Assembly: GCF_001038485.1 (NCBI RefSeq)
Contig: NZ_LDUE01000036.1
Location: 62,001-126,000 of the forward strand
DNA length: 64,000 bases
DNA from: Ornithinibacillus californiensis
GTDB taxonomy: Bacteria; Bacillota; Bacilli; Bacillales; Amphibacillaceae
Reading direction: 5' to 3'
Shown: piece after piece, positions 23,621-32,537 of the stretch
Layout of the letters: the number at the start of each line of letters is the position of its first letter
How positions within the stretch are numbered: position 1 is the first letter of the stretch
The notes under the pieces: generated by a model
What the model saw: the letters and a program-made list of their open reading frames with translations, nothing else
The model's database searches: none
Told to the model about the DNA's origin: nothing
Program-made: the position numbers and the translations under genes

Positions 23621-23700
23621 AAAAGGCAAACTATCTGAAAGGGTAGGACGCAAAGCTAAGGGTCTAAGGTCTAAGTGGCTATGATCGCCTGGTTGCCAAA
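23621..23700 (+). ncRNA. Cyclic-di-GMP-I (GEMM) riboswitch, LuxR-type regulator
   Basis: AAAAGGCAAACTATC, GGTAGGACGCAAAGCTA, AGGGTCTAAGGTC and ATGATCGCCTGGTTGCC match the GEMM-I consensus. The promoter TTGCAT-N16-TATAAC lies at 23561-23588. A terminator at 23721 forms the likely switch. Confidence 0.92.
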
Positions 23701-23720
23701 ATGGATTGTATGGATATTTT

Positions 23721-23749
23721 GGCTATTTCTTTAGGGAATAGTCTTTTTT
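23721..23749 (+). terminator. Riboswitch-controlled terminator
   Basis: GGCTATTtctttaggGAATAGTC followed by TTTTTT, between the aptamer and the regulator gene. Confidence 0.75.
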
Positions 23750-23820
23750 AATGGAATCATTCATATGTCATATTGGCGATTTCTACCATAGGAAAATAGA
23801 AATAGATGGGAGAAGAGTCT

Positions 23821-24453
23821 ATGTGTGAGATTACAATTTTAAAAGAAAAAGATTTAGTGCGTGACATTATAGTAGAAAAGTTAGAAGAAAGTCTTCCTGA
23901 GCATTCATGGAGAGCATTAGGTTCTGCGGAGTTCAAAGAGATTGGACAAGCTATTCAAAGTGACTTAGTTATTATTGATTTGAATACGAAACTTGATTTT
24001 CCAGATGTGGTCGACAGTTTTATGAAACAAAATACTAGAGTAGCCATTTGGACGACAGAGCTTGATAGTGATTTGTTACGAACGCTTTTCAGTTATGGAC
24101 TTCATGGATATTTTTATAATGGAATGGAATTAAGCGAGCTAATCTTTGCGACAAAATCCATGCTAAACGACCAACAATATATTCATCCGAAACTATCTAC
24201 GGTACTACTAGATGATTATGTGAAATTAACTAGAAAAGAGCCGATCAGACCAGTTGGAATTCTAACAGAACAAGAATGGAAGGTTCTAGAAGAATTAGGA
24301 AGAGGCCTAAATAACTGCAATATCGCAAAAGCATTATTTATCTCAACAAGAACCGTTAACAACCATGTAAGTTCCATCCTAAAGAAATTACATGTTTCCG
24401 ATAGAACAAATGCAGTTATAAAAGCAATCAAGAATAACTGGATAACTATATAA
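23821..24453 (+). CDS. LuxR/NarL-type transcription regulator with a divergent receiver-like domain
   Basis: About 210 residues. The C-terminal 65 are a clear LuxR-type HTH (LTEQEWKVLEELGRGLNNCN, then STRTVNNHVSSILKKLHVSDRTNAVIKA). The N-terminal 130 residues follow the receiver order (LVIIDLN, VAIWTTEL, GLHGYFYNGM) but lack the usual acidic pair near the N terminus and a clear conserved Lys, so phosphorylation is doubtful. ATG 23821 follows GGGAGAAG. No histidine kinase adjoins it. Being behind a c-di-GMP riboswitch, it likely relays the c-di-GMP level to other genes. Confidence 0.82.
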   Translation: MCEITILKEKDLVRDIIVEKLEESLPEHSWRALGSAEFKEIGQAIQSDLVIIDLNTKLDFPDVVDSFMKQNTRVAIWTTELDSDLLRTLFSYGLHGYFYNGMELSELIFATKSMLNDQQYIHPKLSTVLLDDYVKLTRKEPIRPVGILTEQEWKVLEELGRGLNNCNIAKALFISTRTVNNHVSSILKKLHVSDRTNAVIKAIKNNWITI

Positions 24454-24463
24454 TACTCTTAGT

Positions 24464-24511
24464 GGGGTCAGTTCCTCTGTGATTTAATTCACAGAGGGAC
24501 TGACCCCTTTG
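24464..24511 (+). terminator. Long hairpin terminator
   Basis: GGGGTCAGTTCCTCTGTGA pairs with TCACAGAGGGACTGACCCC and is followed by TTTG. Its inner arm, TCACAGAGGGACTG, is also found in the palindrome at 11567. Confidence 0.8.
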
Positions 24512-24695
24512 TAGTTAACCTTAAGTCCCAAATAATCTGAAAATACTAAATAAAATGTTGAATTTATGATGAAAACTTGTATACTTAAATTAGGCTTCTA
24601 AAATTTTGTACATTACATACGCGTGTATTTTCACCTTGGGATCCATTGAAAACGTTACCATTAGGAGCTGAAAATATATGAAAAGGGGTATGTAC

Positions 24696-25691
24696 ATGGG
24701 AAAGATACGAGTACTAGGTTTTACTGGAATACTTATTATGTTGGTTCTTCTCCTAGCAGCTTGTAGTGGAGAGGCAAAAAATATTGCGATTGGACCAGCA
24801 GGAAGTGCCACAAATACAGTTTCTAAACTTATTTTAAGTGCTTATGGTATTGAAGAAGGAGATTATAACGCCTACGAAGAAGGATTTGGAGATGCAGCTG
24901 ATGGTGTACAAGATGGGAACATCGATATATCTATTGGTATTTTAGGGTTACCAGCTGGAAGTATTTCCAACTTACAAGCTAATGCAGGTGATGTGAAAAT
25001 GATTAGCTTATCCGCTGATGCAGTAGCACACATCGAGGCCAATAGTGTATATAGAGAATTTATTATTCCGAAAGAATCGTATGATTTCCTTGAAGAAGAT
25101 GTTACAACTGTAACGGCCTATGCAATTTTAATGGGTAATACGGATACGATTAGTGAAGAATTAGGTTATCAATTAGCAAAAGTTATGGTAGAGAATTCTA
25201 ATGAAATTAGTCATGCGCAGGGTGCTCAAATGACCCTTGATAATGCACTGAATGGATTAGAAGACTTACCAATCCATCCAGGAGCAGCTAAGTATTATCA
25301 AGAACAAGGCTTAGAATTTGATAACCCAATTGCTGAACTTAATGTTTCTGATCAGCCATCGGAATTAGTGTTAGGAACAGGTAGCTCTGGTGGAACATAC
25401 TACCCGCTAGGTGGAGAAATGGCAACCGTTTGGAATAATAATATTGATGGAATAAATGTAACAAACAGAGAAACAAGCGCATCCCTAGAAAACTTAGCTG
25501 CGATGCGTGATGGTAACATGCACTTAGGTATGACTGTACATGGTCCAGCTATCGATGCGGTTAACGGTGAAGGCGACTTTAATGAGCCAATAACTAACGT
25601 TGCATTTATTGGACATATTTATCCAGAAATCGTTCAAATCGTAACGCGCGAAGCTACTGGAATTGAAGGATTTGAAGATTTAGCGAAATAA
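24696..25691 (+). CDS. TRAP transporter solute receptor, TAXI family
   Basis: The extracellular receptor of a TRAP uptake system. The lipoprotein signal ends LLLAACSGE. Next come AIGPAGSATNTVSKLILSAYG, GILGLPAGSISNL and a second TAXI signature, LGTGSSGGTYYPLGGEMATVWNN. ATG 24696 was chosen because AAAAGGGG lies 7 bases before it; ATG 24678 behind AGGAG is the alternative. The signatures come in a circularly shifted order, with GTGSSGGTYYPLG near residue 230 rather than near the N terminus as in typical TAXI receptors. The fused permease gene follows after a palindromic repeat. Confidence 0.8.
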   Translation: MGKIRVLGFTGILIMLVLLLAACSGEAKNIAIGPAGSATNTVSKLILSAYGIEEGDYNAYEEGFGDAADGVQDGNIDISIGILGLPAGSISNLQANAGDVKMISLSADAVAHIEANSVYREFIIPKESYDFLEEDVTTVTAYAILMGNTDTISEELGYQLAKVMVENSNEISHAQGAQMTLDNALNGLEDLPIHPGAAKYYQEQGLEFDNPIAELNVSDQPSELVLGTGSSGGTYYPLGGEMATVWNNNIDGINVTNRETSASLENLAAMRDGNMHLGMTVHGPAIDAVNGEGDFNEPITNVAFIGHIYPEIVQIVTREATGIEGFEDLAK

Positions 25692-25782
25692 AATTTCATA
25701 CTTAACATAACTAAAATTCTATAAAAGAAGAGATAAGCACAATAACATAATAAGCATTTTAGACAAACTCTACACAACATTA

Positions 25783-25899
25783 GCCCCGGAAATATACGGA
25801 GACTCCTGCGGGAGGATAGGCATAGGTGAGACCCCACAGCTCGGAACGAGCGAGGAGGCTCACCAGCCGCCCGCGGAGAGCGAAGTATATTTCCGGGGC
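25783..25899. repeat. Bacillaceae-type palindromic interspersed repeat
   Basis: Perfect 15-bp terminal inverted repeats, GCCCCGGAAATATAC and GTATATTTCCGGGGC, enclose GC-rich arms (GGAGACTCCTGCGGGAGGA, GGTGAGACCCC/GAGGAGGCTCACC). An outer pair, AGAAGAGATAAGC at about 25725 and GCTGTCTCTTCT at about 25938-25949, extends it to about 230 bp. Elements with this CGGAGACTCCTGCGGGA core are common between genes in Bacillaceae. No coding capacity. Confidence 0.8.
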
Positions 25900-25977
25900 G
25901 GGTTATATGCACTAATAAAAATGTTAGACTTTGTCGCTGTCTCTTCTTTCTAATGAATCATGATGGGATGTGGTTGG

Positions 25978-27960
25978 ATGAAAGAAAATCAAGATAACAA
26001 GCACGTTCAAAATGAAGAGATTGACGCAAAAGAAATACTTGAAAAGTACGATAAAGAAAGTAATTTTCGGGTGAAACTTGGGAAATGGGCATGGGTTATT
26101 ACATTTTTAGGAGTATCTCTTACAGTTTTCCACTTGTATACAGCCGCTACTAGTGTTTTACCCTCCCAGCAACAAGGTGCAATCCATCTAGGTACAGCTT
26201 TGGGAATTATCTTTTTATTATTTCCAGCGAAAAAAGGATTACAAAAAAAGCAAAAATCTGTCCCGTGGTATGATGTTGCCTTAGCATTTTTAGCCATGTA
26301 CGCGGGCTACCATAAGATTATTTTCTATGATGAACTGACACTTGCTACAATTAATGGCTATACCACATTTGACATCATTGTATCCATTATCGGTATTTTA
26401 TTATTACTAGAAGCTACACGCCGTACAGTTGGAGTACCAATAGTCATCGTAGCAAGCATTATGATCCTGTATACGTTATTTGGTAACTTAGTTCCTACAA
26501 AGGTACTGTCTCATGCAGGATTTGCAGTGAACGATATTTCTACGAATCTCTGGTTCCGTAGTAGTGGGGTATTTGGAACGCCGATACAAATATCAGCCAA
26601 GTTCATTTTCCTCTTCCTGTTCTTTGGTGTCATACTCGTTCATACAAAAATTGGGCGATTCTTTAACGATATTGCGCTATCCTTAACTGGTAGATATACG
26701 GGTGGTACAGCGAAGACTGCCGTTGTTGCCAGTGCGATGACAGGGATGGTATCGGGTAGCTCGGTAGGAAATACAGTTTCTTCTGGTTCATTTACGATTC
26801 CCATGATGAAAAAGTCTGGGTTTAAGCCAGAATTCGCAGCAGCTACGGAAGCTTCTGCATCGACCGGTGGTCAAATTATGCCACCATTGATGGGAGCAGC
26901 AGCCTTTATCATGATGGAATATTTACAAGTTGACTATGCGACCGTTATGTTAGCGGCGGTCATACCAGCTGTTCTTTACTTTGCGGGAATCTTTATTGGG
27001 ACTCACTTTGAGGCGAAAAAGCTCAAGATTCATGGATTACCAAAATCAGAGCTCCCTAGTTTCCGAAAGTTACTCATGAGAAACGGATTTATGCTCCTTC
27101 CGTTGGTAATCATTGTAGGTACTATATTGTCAGGGTTTACACCGCAACGTGCAGCATTAATGGGTGTTATTTCCGCATTCTTAATTAGTTTTATCCGTAA
27201 AGAAACTCGGATGAAATTCAGGAAAATAGTTGAGGTGTTTGAACAAGGTGCACGAGTTGCTCTACCAGTAATTGCTGCCTGTGCGACAGCAGGGATTATA
27301 GCTGGAGTTGTAAGTATTACTGGCTTAGGAACAAAGTTTGCAGCAGGAATCATCGCTTTGTCGGGTGGTTTTCTACCATTTGCTTTATTCTTCACCATGA
27401 TTGCGTGTATCATCCTTGGGATGGGATTACCGACTACAGCGAATTACGTCGTAACAGCTACGATCGCTGCACCAGTTCTAATTAATGAGTTTGGTATTGC
27501 GGCTATTGCAGCCCATATGTTTGTTTTCTACTTCGGCATCGTGGCCGATATTACACCACCGGTTTGTTTGGCGGCATATGCTGGTGCTGGTATAGCTAGG
27601 GCGAACCCGTTTAAATCCGGAGTTACAGCTGTAAAACTAGCAATTGCAGCCTTTATTATCCCGTATATATTCATTTACAATCCGATATTAGTGTTAGTCG
27701 ATGTGACTCCTCTAGCGTTGATACTTGCACTTGTGACTTCGCTATTAGGGATGATGGCAGTGAGTAGCGGAGTAATAGGTTTCTTTATCCGACACTCATA
27801 TAAATGGGAGCGTCTCGTCTTGTTTGTGGGCGGAATTCTAATGATCATACCAGAAATAACTACAAGTCTAATCGGCATTGCGATGATGGGAGTAGTTTGG
27901 TTTATTCAGAAACAACGCAGAGATGATGGGGGAGAGATGGTATTAAGAGCAACTGTATAA
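25978..27960 (+). CDS. TRAP transporter fused permease (DctQ-DctM)
   Basis: The membrane part of a sodium-linked TRAP importer, about 660 residues and 15 or more helices. The first four form the small DctQ-like part and the rest the large DctM part, with TAKTAVVASAMTGMVSGSSVGN, ASTGGQIMPPLMGAAAFIM, GLPTTANYVVTATIAAPVL and DITPPVCLAAYAGAGIARANP. Fusion of both parts is the rule for TAXI-type systems. The start (MKENQDNK) is uncertain; an in-frame ATG lies at 25960. It pairs with the receptor gene upstream despite the repeat between them. Likely substrates are dicarboxylates or amino acids, unproven. Confidence 0.88.
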   Translation: MKENQDNKHVQNEEIDAKEILEKYDKESNFRVKLGKWAWVITFLGVSLTVFHLYTAATSVLPSQQQGAIHLGTALGIIFLLFPAKKGLQKKQKSVPWYDVALAFLAMYAGYHKIIFYDELTLATINGYTTFDIIVSIIGILLLLEATRRTVGVPIVIVASIMILYTLFGNLVPTKVLSHAGFAVNDISTNLWFRSSGVFGTPIQISAKFIFLFLFFGVILVHTKIGRFFNDIALSLTGRYTGGTAKTAVVASAMTGMVSGSSVGNTVSSGSFTIPMMKKSGFKPEFAAATEASASTGGQIMPPLMGAAAFIMMEYLQVDYATVMLAAVIPAVLYFAGIFIGTHFEAKKLKIHGLPKSELPSFRKLLMRNGFMLLPLVIIVGTILSGFTPQRAALMGVISAFLISFIRKETRMKFRKIVEVFEQGARVALPVIAACATAGIIAGVVSITGLGTKFAAGIIALSGGFLPFALFFTMIACIILGMGLPTTANYVVTATIAAPVLINEFGIAAIAAHMFVFYFGIVADITPPVCLAAYAGAGIARANPFKSGVTAVKLAIAAFIIPYIFIYNPILVLVDVTPLALILALVTSLLGMMAVSSGVIGFFIRHSYKWERLVLFVGGILMIIPEITTSLIGIAMMGVVWFIQKQRRDDGGEMVLRATV

Positions 27961-28017
27961 TAGAGTAGACGAGGGGCTTATAGCTTCACGCCTATTTTTT
28001 GAAAATGTATAAACAAG

Positions 28018-28053
28018 CAAAAGGCGTACCCTATTAAACTAGGATACGCCTTT
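28018..28053. terminator. Bidirectional terminator
   Basis: AAGGCGTACCCTA/TAGGATACGCCTT with a 6-base loop and T-runs on both sides, between convergent genes. Confidence 0.85.
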
Positions 28054-28921
28054 ATTGTTGTATTTTAGAATCGTACCAATTCATAATTTCCTCTGTATAC
28101 TCTTCAAAATAGTTTGATAGAGCGTGGTCTGCTTTTGGATATTTAATATAATGATAATCTTTTCCCAACTCGTTCAGTTTTTCAGCCAACGCATCAGTTT
28201 GAGTAACCGGTACACTTTGATCATTTTCTCCGTGAAGGATTAATAACGGGATATTAATTTGGTCTGCCCAATAGACGGCCGAACGGTTAAGGTATTCTTC
28301 CTTATTTGTTTCTGGACGACCAACCAATTCATTCAAATCGTTTTGGAGGGGAGCGCCTCTTTCGTTATACCATTGTTCTAAGTCTGTAATACCACCAATA
28401 ACAACAGCTACATCTAATTCCATTCCATTTTTAATCGCTAAATAAGTCATCATTCCACCACGAGACATTCCTAGCATTACTTGTGTATCAATATCTGCAG
28501 CATAGGGAAGCTCTTTAGCGACTTTTTCTAAATTTAATACATCATGAATATCGGAACCGCCAAACTCCTCCAGACCTTCACCACCATCAACACCTCTGTA
28601 TTGAGAAGCTAACACGACAAATCCTTGATCAGCCCAAAAGGATAAGTAATTTAACGTTTGATTATTGATTTTAAAGTAATCCCGATTACCACCACGATTA
28701 AAATAGAGTACGGGAGCCTTGACATCAATCTCTTTTGGTTTAACGATGTAACCTGTTACTTTTAAACCATCACTGAAGTATGTAATTTTTTCTGCTTCTG
28801 TATTATTGAAGGCTAACTCAAAGTTTACCTTTTCCCTTTCGAGGATAAGGTTCTGACTGTTCTCGTTACCACATGCACATAGTATAAAAGTGAGTATTAG
28901 AATAAGAAATGCTTTTCTCAT
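28052..28921 (-). CDS. Alpha/beta hydrolase lipoprotein (prolyl-oligopeptidase-like)
   Basis: A lipoprotein signal with lipobox LCAC, then a beta-rich lead-in (KITYFSDGLKVTGYIVKPKE) and an S9-like hydrolase core. Visible are an FNRGGNRDYF oxyanion region, the nucleophile GMSRGG (GxSxG), the acid in LHGENDQSVP and the His in PKADHALSNY. All three catalytic residues are in order. It would act outside the membrane as an esterase or peptidase. A single gene; GGAGG lies just upstream of its ATG. Confidence 0.83.
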   Translation of the reverse strand: MRKAFLILILTFILCACGNENSQNLILEREKVNFELAFNNTEAEKITYFSDGLKVTGYIVKPKEIDVKAPVLYFNRGGNRDYFKINNQTLNYLSFWADQGFVVLASQYRGVDGGEGLEEFGGSDIHDVLNLEKVAKELPYAADIDTQVMLGMSRGGMMTYLAIKNGMELDVAVVIGGITDLEQWYNERGAPLQNDLNELVGRPETNKEEYLNRSAVYWADQINIPLLILHGENDQSVPVTQTDALAEKLNELGKDYHYIKYPKADHALSNYFEEYTEEIMNWYDSKIQQ

Positions 28922-29082
28922 AACAACCTCCTATCTAATTTGTATACGGTAGTATTCGAAAAAGGTTTCCAAAAAAGTAAACTTTAATGTGCATTCGACA
29001 ATATGTGATTATTTCCGCGGAAATAATAAAGGTGGTTCTAATTGCTACCAAAGGTCCATAGATGTAGTTGAATAATATGTAA

Positions 29083-29270
29083 CATCAACCAAAACTAAAG
29101 GCACATCAACCATAAATTCGAGACATCAACCAAAACCGAGAGCACATCAACGGAAATCTGCAGTCATCAACCAAACCAGAAGATACTTCAACCGCACTCA
29201 CCAAACATCAACCAAAATGAAGAAACTTCAACCAAAACCCCACCAACATCAACATAATCCCCATAACCCA
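29083..29270. repeat. Degenerate array of about 20 bp period, core CATCAACC
   Basis: About nine copies of (A)CATCAACCAAA or CTTCAACC at steps of roughly 18-23 bases, with unlike bases between them, in the 420-base gap between the hydrolase and an MFS gene. The rest of the gap is AT-rich with one weak TATAGT upstream of the MFS gene. Confidence 0.7.
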
Positions 29271-29343
29271 ATCCTCCACTTTTCCCTCCACCCATCCAAT
29301 ATGCTATAGTAATATCAGTAACATATTGGAAGGGGCAGCAAGG

Positions 29344-30540
29344 TTGGACTTAAATCAACAAGATGTAAATAACAATCAGTTATACAAATTTTTACTTATC
29401 ACAGGAATCATTATCATATCCTTTAATCTTCGACCAGCGATTACATCAGTGGGACCATTGATGAGTACAATCCGGGATGATATTGGGTTATCCAACTGGA
29501 GTGTTGGTTTATTAACTTCATTACCATTAATCACGTTTGCGATCATGTCGCCTATTGCAGCAAGGTTGGGAAATCGTTATTCGAATGAGCGGATTATTCT
29601 TCTTGGACTTATCGTCTTACTTAGTGGTTTTGCTGTTCGTTCTATAACCGAAATTCCCCTTATTTTCACAGGGACAATCTTAATCGGTATAGGTATTGCT
29701 GTATGTAATGTTTTGCTGCCAGGGGTAGTAAAAGATAAATTTCCATTACATGTTGGATTGATGACCAGCGTCTACTCAACTGCGATGGGGGTATCCGCAT
29801 CCGTGGCATCTGGTGTAAGTGTTCCATTAGCAATTGATATGGACCTAGGCTGGCAAGGTGCTCTTCTAGTATGGTCGATACCAGCAGTACTAGGATTATT
29901 AATTTGGATATTTATATCAAACAAGCGGACATCAACGTCAGAAACAACATTTTTAACAGAAACGGATTCAAATATTTGGAAGTCTCCGCTTGCTTGGCAA
30001 ATTGCTGCATATATGGGGCTACAATCATTTTTATTTTATGTCACCATTTCTTGGCTTCCAGAGATACTTCATTCTAATGGAATGGATAAAGAAACAGCAG
30101 GATGGATGTTATCACTAACACAAATTATTGGTTTACCAGCTAGCTTTATCGTACCTGTCATTGCTTCGAAGTTCACATCACAACGGGTGATAGTTGTAAT
30201 TATGGGGCTTATTTCGATAGTAGGGTATGCAGGATTATTGCTAGGTACTACCTATACAACATTACTAATTAGTATTACATTAATCGGTCTAGCTTTAGGA
30301 GGTACGTTTGCCTTAGCATTAGCCTTTTTAGGGATGCGAGCTCGTAATGCGAAACAAGCGGCAGCATTATCTGGCATGGCGCAAGCACCGGGGTATTTAC
30401 TGGCTGCAGTCGGACCGTTGCTAATTGGTTACTTATTTGATTTAACCCAAGCTTGGACAGCTCCAATTATTACATTAATCATCGTTTCAACCTTAGTTTT
30501 ACTTGCCGGACTAGGCGCAGGTCGTAATAAATACGTTTAA
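29344..30540 (+). CDS. MFS transporter, CynX/NimT type
   Basis: About 398 residues, twelve predicted helices and the family's opening (SFNLRPAITSVGPLMSTIRDDIGLSNWSVG-like), with the loop 2-3 motif ARLGNRYSNERIILLG. Members export cyanate, nitroimidazoles or other small compounds; the substrate here is unknown. TTG 29344 was taken as start, 8 bases after GGAAGGGG; an in-frame TTG at 29326 would place the Shine-Dalgarno inside the gene. Monocistronic, with a terminator behind. Confidence 0.8.
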   Translation: MDLNQQDVNNNQLYKFLLITGIIIISFNLRPAITSVGPLMSTIRDDIGLSNWSVGLLTSLPLITFAIMSPIAARLGNRYSNERIILLGLIVLLSGFAVRSITEIPLIFTGTILIGIGIAVCNVLLPGVVKDKFPLHVGLMTSVYSTAMGVSASVASGVSVPLAIDMDLGWQGALLVWSIPAVLGLLIWIFISNKRTSTSETTFLTETDSNIWKSPLAWQIAAYMGLQSFLFYVTISWLPEILHSNGMDKETAGWMLSLTQIIGLPASFIVPVIASKFTSQRVIVVIMGLISIVGYAGLLLGTTYTTLLISITLIGLALGGTFALALAFLGMRARNAKQAAALSGMAQAPGYLLAAVGPLLIGYLFDLTQAWTAPIITLIIVSTLVLLAGLGAGRNKYV

Positions 30541-30546
30541 CATTGC

Positions 30547-30583
30547 TTGGCTGTTTTCCTTTATAATTAGTAAAACAGCCAAA
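30547..30583 (+). terminator. Terminator
   Basis: TTGGCTGTTTT/AAAACAGCCAA with a 15-base loop. Confidence 0.75.
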
Positions 30584-30609
30584 ACTAAATTAAATATAGA
30601 GGTGTAAAC

Positions 30610-31206
30610 ATGAAAAAATTACTACTAACAGGATTCGAACCATTCCTAGAATTTCCGATTAACCCAACTACAGAAATTGCCACTATCTTAAACGGGGAAA
30701 CAATCGGTGATTATGAAGTTGTTGGTGAGATTTTATCTGTTGACTTTCATAAATCAGGGATTCAATTATTAGAATTAATTGAGAAGCATAACCCAGATGC
30801 AGTAGTTTCATTAGGTCTTGCTGGTGGCAGAAACTGTATTACACCTGAACGAATTGCGATCAATTGTAATGATGGTCCAGTGGATAATAATGGACATAAG
30901 CCTAATGGGGAAAAGATTTTTGAGGATGGGCCAGATGGTTATTTTTCAAAACTGCCAATCTATGAGATTGTATCAGCATTAAAAGAAGCGGGTTACCCTG
31001 CTAAGATTTCGAATACAGCAGGTGCGTATCTTTGTAATAACGTCATGTATCATGGATTGCATTATCAGAGCCTAAATAATCTGGACCTTCCGTCTGGTTT
31101 TATTCATATTCCAGCTTCCCATGCATTGGCAATAAAGAAGAATATGCCAAGCTGGTCACAGCATGATTTAACGGAAGCTATTCGACTTGCTTTAACTTGT
31201 CTATAA
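30610..31206 (+). CDS. pcp: Pyrrolidone-carboxylate peptidase
   Basis: Removes N-terminal pyroglutamate from peptides in the cytoplasm. The catalytic triad is readable: Glu80 in ITPERIAIN, Cys142 in NTAGAYLCNNVMY and His166 in GFIHIPAS. It starts with LLTGFEPF, the usual oxyanion region. At 198 residues it is somewhat shorter than the usual 200-215. GAGGTG precedes the ATG. Monocistronic between two MFS genes. Confidence 0.92.
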   Translation: MKKLLLTGFEPFLEFPINPTTEIATILNGETIGDYEVVGEILSVDFHKSGIQLLELIEKHNPDAVVSLGLAGGRNCITPERIAINCNDGPVDNNGHKPNGEKIFEDGPDGYFSKLPIYEIVSALKEAGYPAKISNTAGAYLCNNVMYHGLHYQSLNNLDLPSGFIHIPASHALAIKKNMPSWSQHDLTEAIRLALTCL

Positions 31207-31337
31207 TAGGGTGGTTTTAAACTAAATGAACTCCAATAAAAATAGAGAAAAATACTACAATCTCGGCATTGCTTTCACCAACTAAATGTATTAAAATTAC
31301 CTAGTTGATGAGATTAATAGAATGAGAGATGATGATC

Positions 31338-32525
31338 ATGCCAAGATATATTTGGCTTTTAGCGATAGCTACAACCATTAGTGTAACTGGTGGTTCTTTT
31401 TTATGGCCACTTAATACGATATATATGCATAATGAATTAGGGAAAAGCTTAGCGTTTGCGGGCTTTATTTTAATGTTTAACCAAGGAGCTAACATTGTTG
31501 GAAACTTGATTGGTGGGATACTGTTTGATAAGTTCAGTGCCTACAAAACGATTTTGCTAGGAACGTTTCTATCAACAGGTGCTGCTGTAGTTTTATCGTT
31601 TAACCATGATATTGTTTCCTATACCGTTTGTCTTTTAGTTATTGGCCTTGGTTCAGGGATAACATGGCCGGTCATGTTTGCAATGGCTGGATCCGTTTGG
31701 CCAGAAGGTGGGAGACGTTCGTTTAATGCGATTTACGTTGCCCAAAACTTAGGTGTTGCACTTGGCGCCATGATTGGTGGATATGTAGCAAGTATCTCAT
31801 TTGATTATATATTTTACGCGAATGCTTCGCTGTTCTTTATATTTACGCTTATCGTTATATTTGCATTTCGAGGAATGGACGAAGAAAAGAATCGTCATAT
31901 GGCTACGAACGTTATTGAACAACGTGGGAAAATTAAAGATAAATCAGCTTTCACCGCGTTAATCATATTAAGTATCGGATTCTTTGTGACATGGTTTGCC
32001 TATAGCCAATGGCAATCGACCATTGCTTCGTACACACAAGATATCGGAGTCCCACTAGAGCAATATAGTACGCTTTGGGCAATCAATGGATTCTTAATTG
32101 TATTGGCGCAGCCACTACTAAAGATCTTTACTGATCGGGTAACTTCACCTAAAAAACATATTTATGTTGGAGCAGTTATTTTTCTAGGATCATTCGTTAT
32201 CGCCATGTATGCGGAGGCATTTACGATGTTTGCGATATCTATGGTAATTTTAACGATTGCTGAGATGTTGATTTGGCCTGCTATTCCAACTTTGGCAAAT
32301 GAATTAGCACCACAAGGTCGTGCTGGATTCTATCAAGGGTTTGTAAATAGTATTGCCGCTGCTGGTAGAATGCTAGGTCCGGTCTTGGGAGGATTAGTGG
32401 TAGATTTCTTTAACATTCAAGTACTATTCTATATACTTATTGTTATACTCTTCATTCCATTTATTACGACAAAACTGTATGACAAAGGTATTCAATCAGA
32501 ACCAGTTTCTGAAAAACAAGCATAA
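31338..32525 (+). CDS. MFS transporter
   Basis: Twelve-helix MFS protein of about 395 residues with motif A-like GNLIGGILFDKFSAYKTILLG between TM2 and TM3 and a second GQ-poor half ending YDKGIQSEPVSEKQA. The pattern resembles Bacillus multidrug-type exporters of the YttB/MdtG group; the substrate is not known. Start MPRYIWLL is preferred, with GAGAG about 9 bases upstream. It lies 12 bases before the HAD gene and is probably in one transcript with it. Confidence 0.8.
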   Translation: MPRYIWLLAIATTISVTGGSFLWPLNTIYMHNELGKSLAFAGFILMFNQGANIVGNLIGGILFDKFSAYKTILLGTFLSTGAAVVLSFNHDIVSYTVCLLVIGLGSGITWPVMFAMAGSVWPEGGRRSFNAIYVAQNLGVALGAMIGGYVASISFDYIFYANASLFFIFTLIVIFAFRGMDEEKNRHMATNVIEQRGKIKDKSAFTALIILSIGFFVTWFAYSQWQSTIASYTQDIGVPLEQYSTLWAINGFLIVLAQPLLKIFTDRVTSPKKHIYVGAVIFLGSFVIAMYAEAFTMFAISMVILTIAEMLIWPAIPTLANELAPQGRAGFYQGFVNSIAAAGRMLGPVLGGLVVDFFNIQVLFYILIVILFIPFITTKLYDKGIQSEPVSEKQA

Positions 32526-32537
32526 GGGAGTTTTTGG

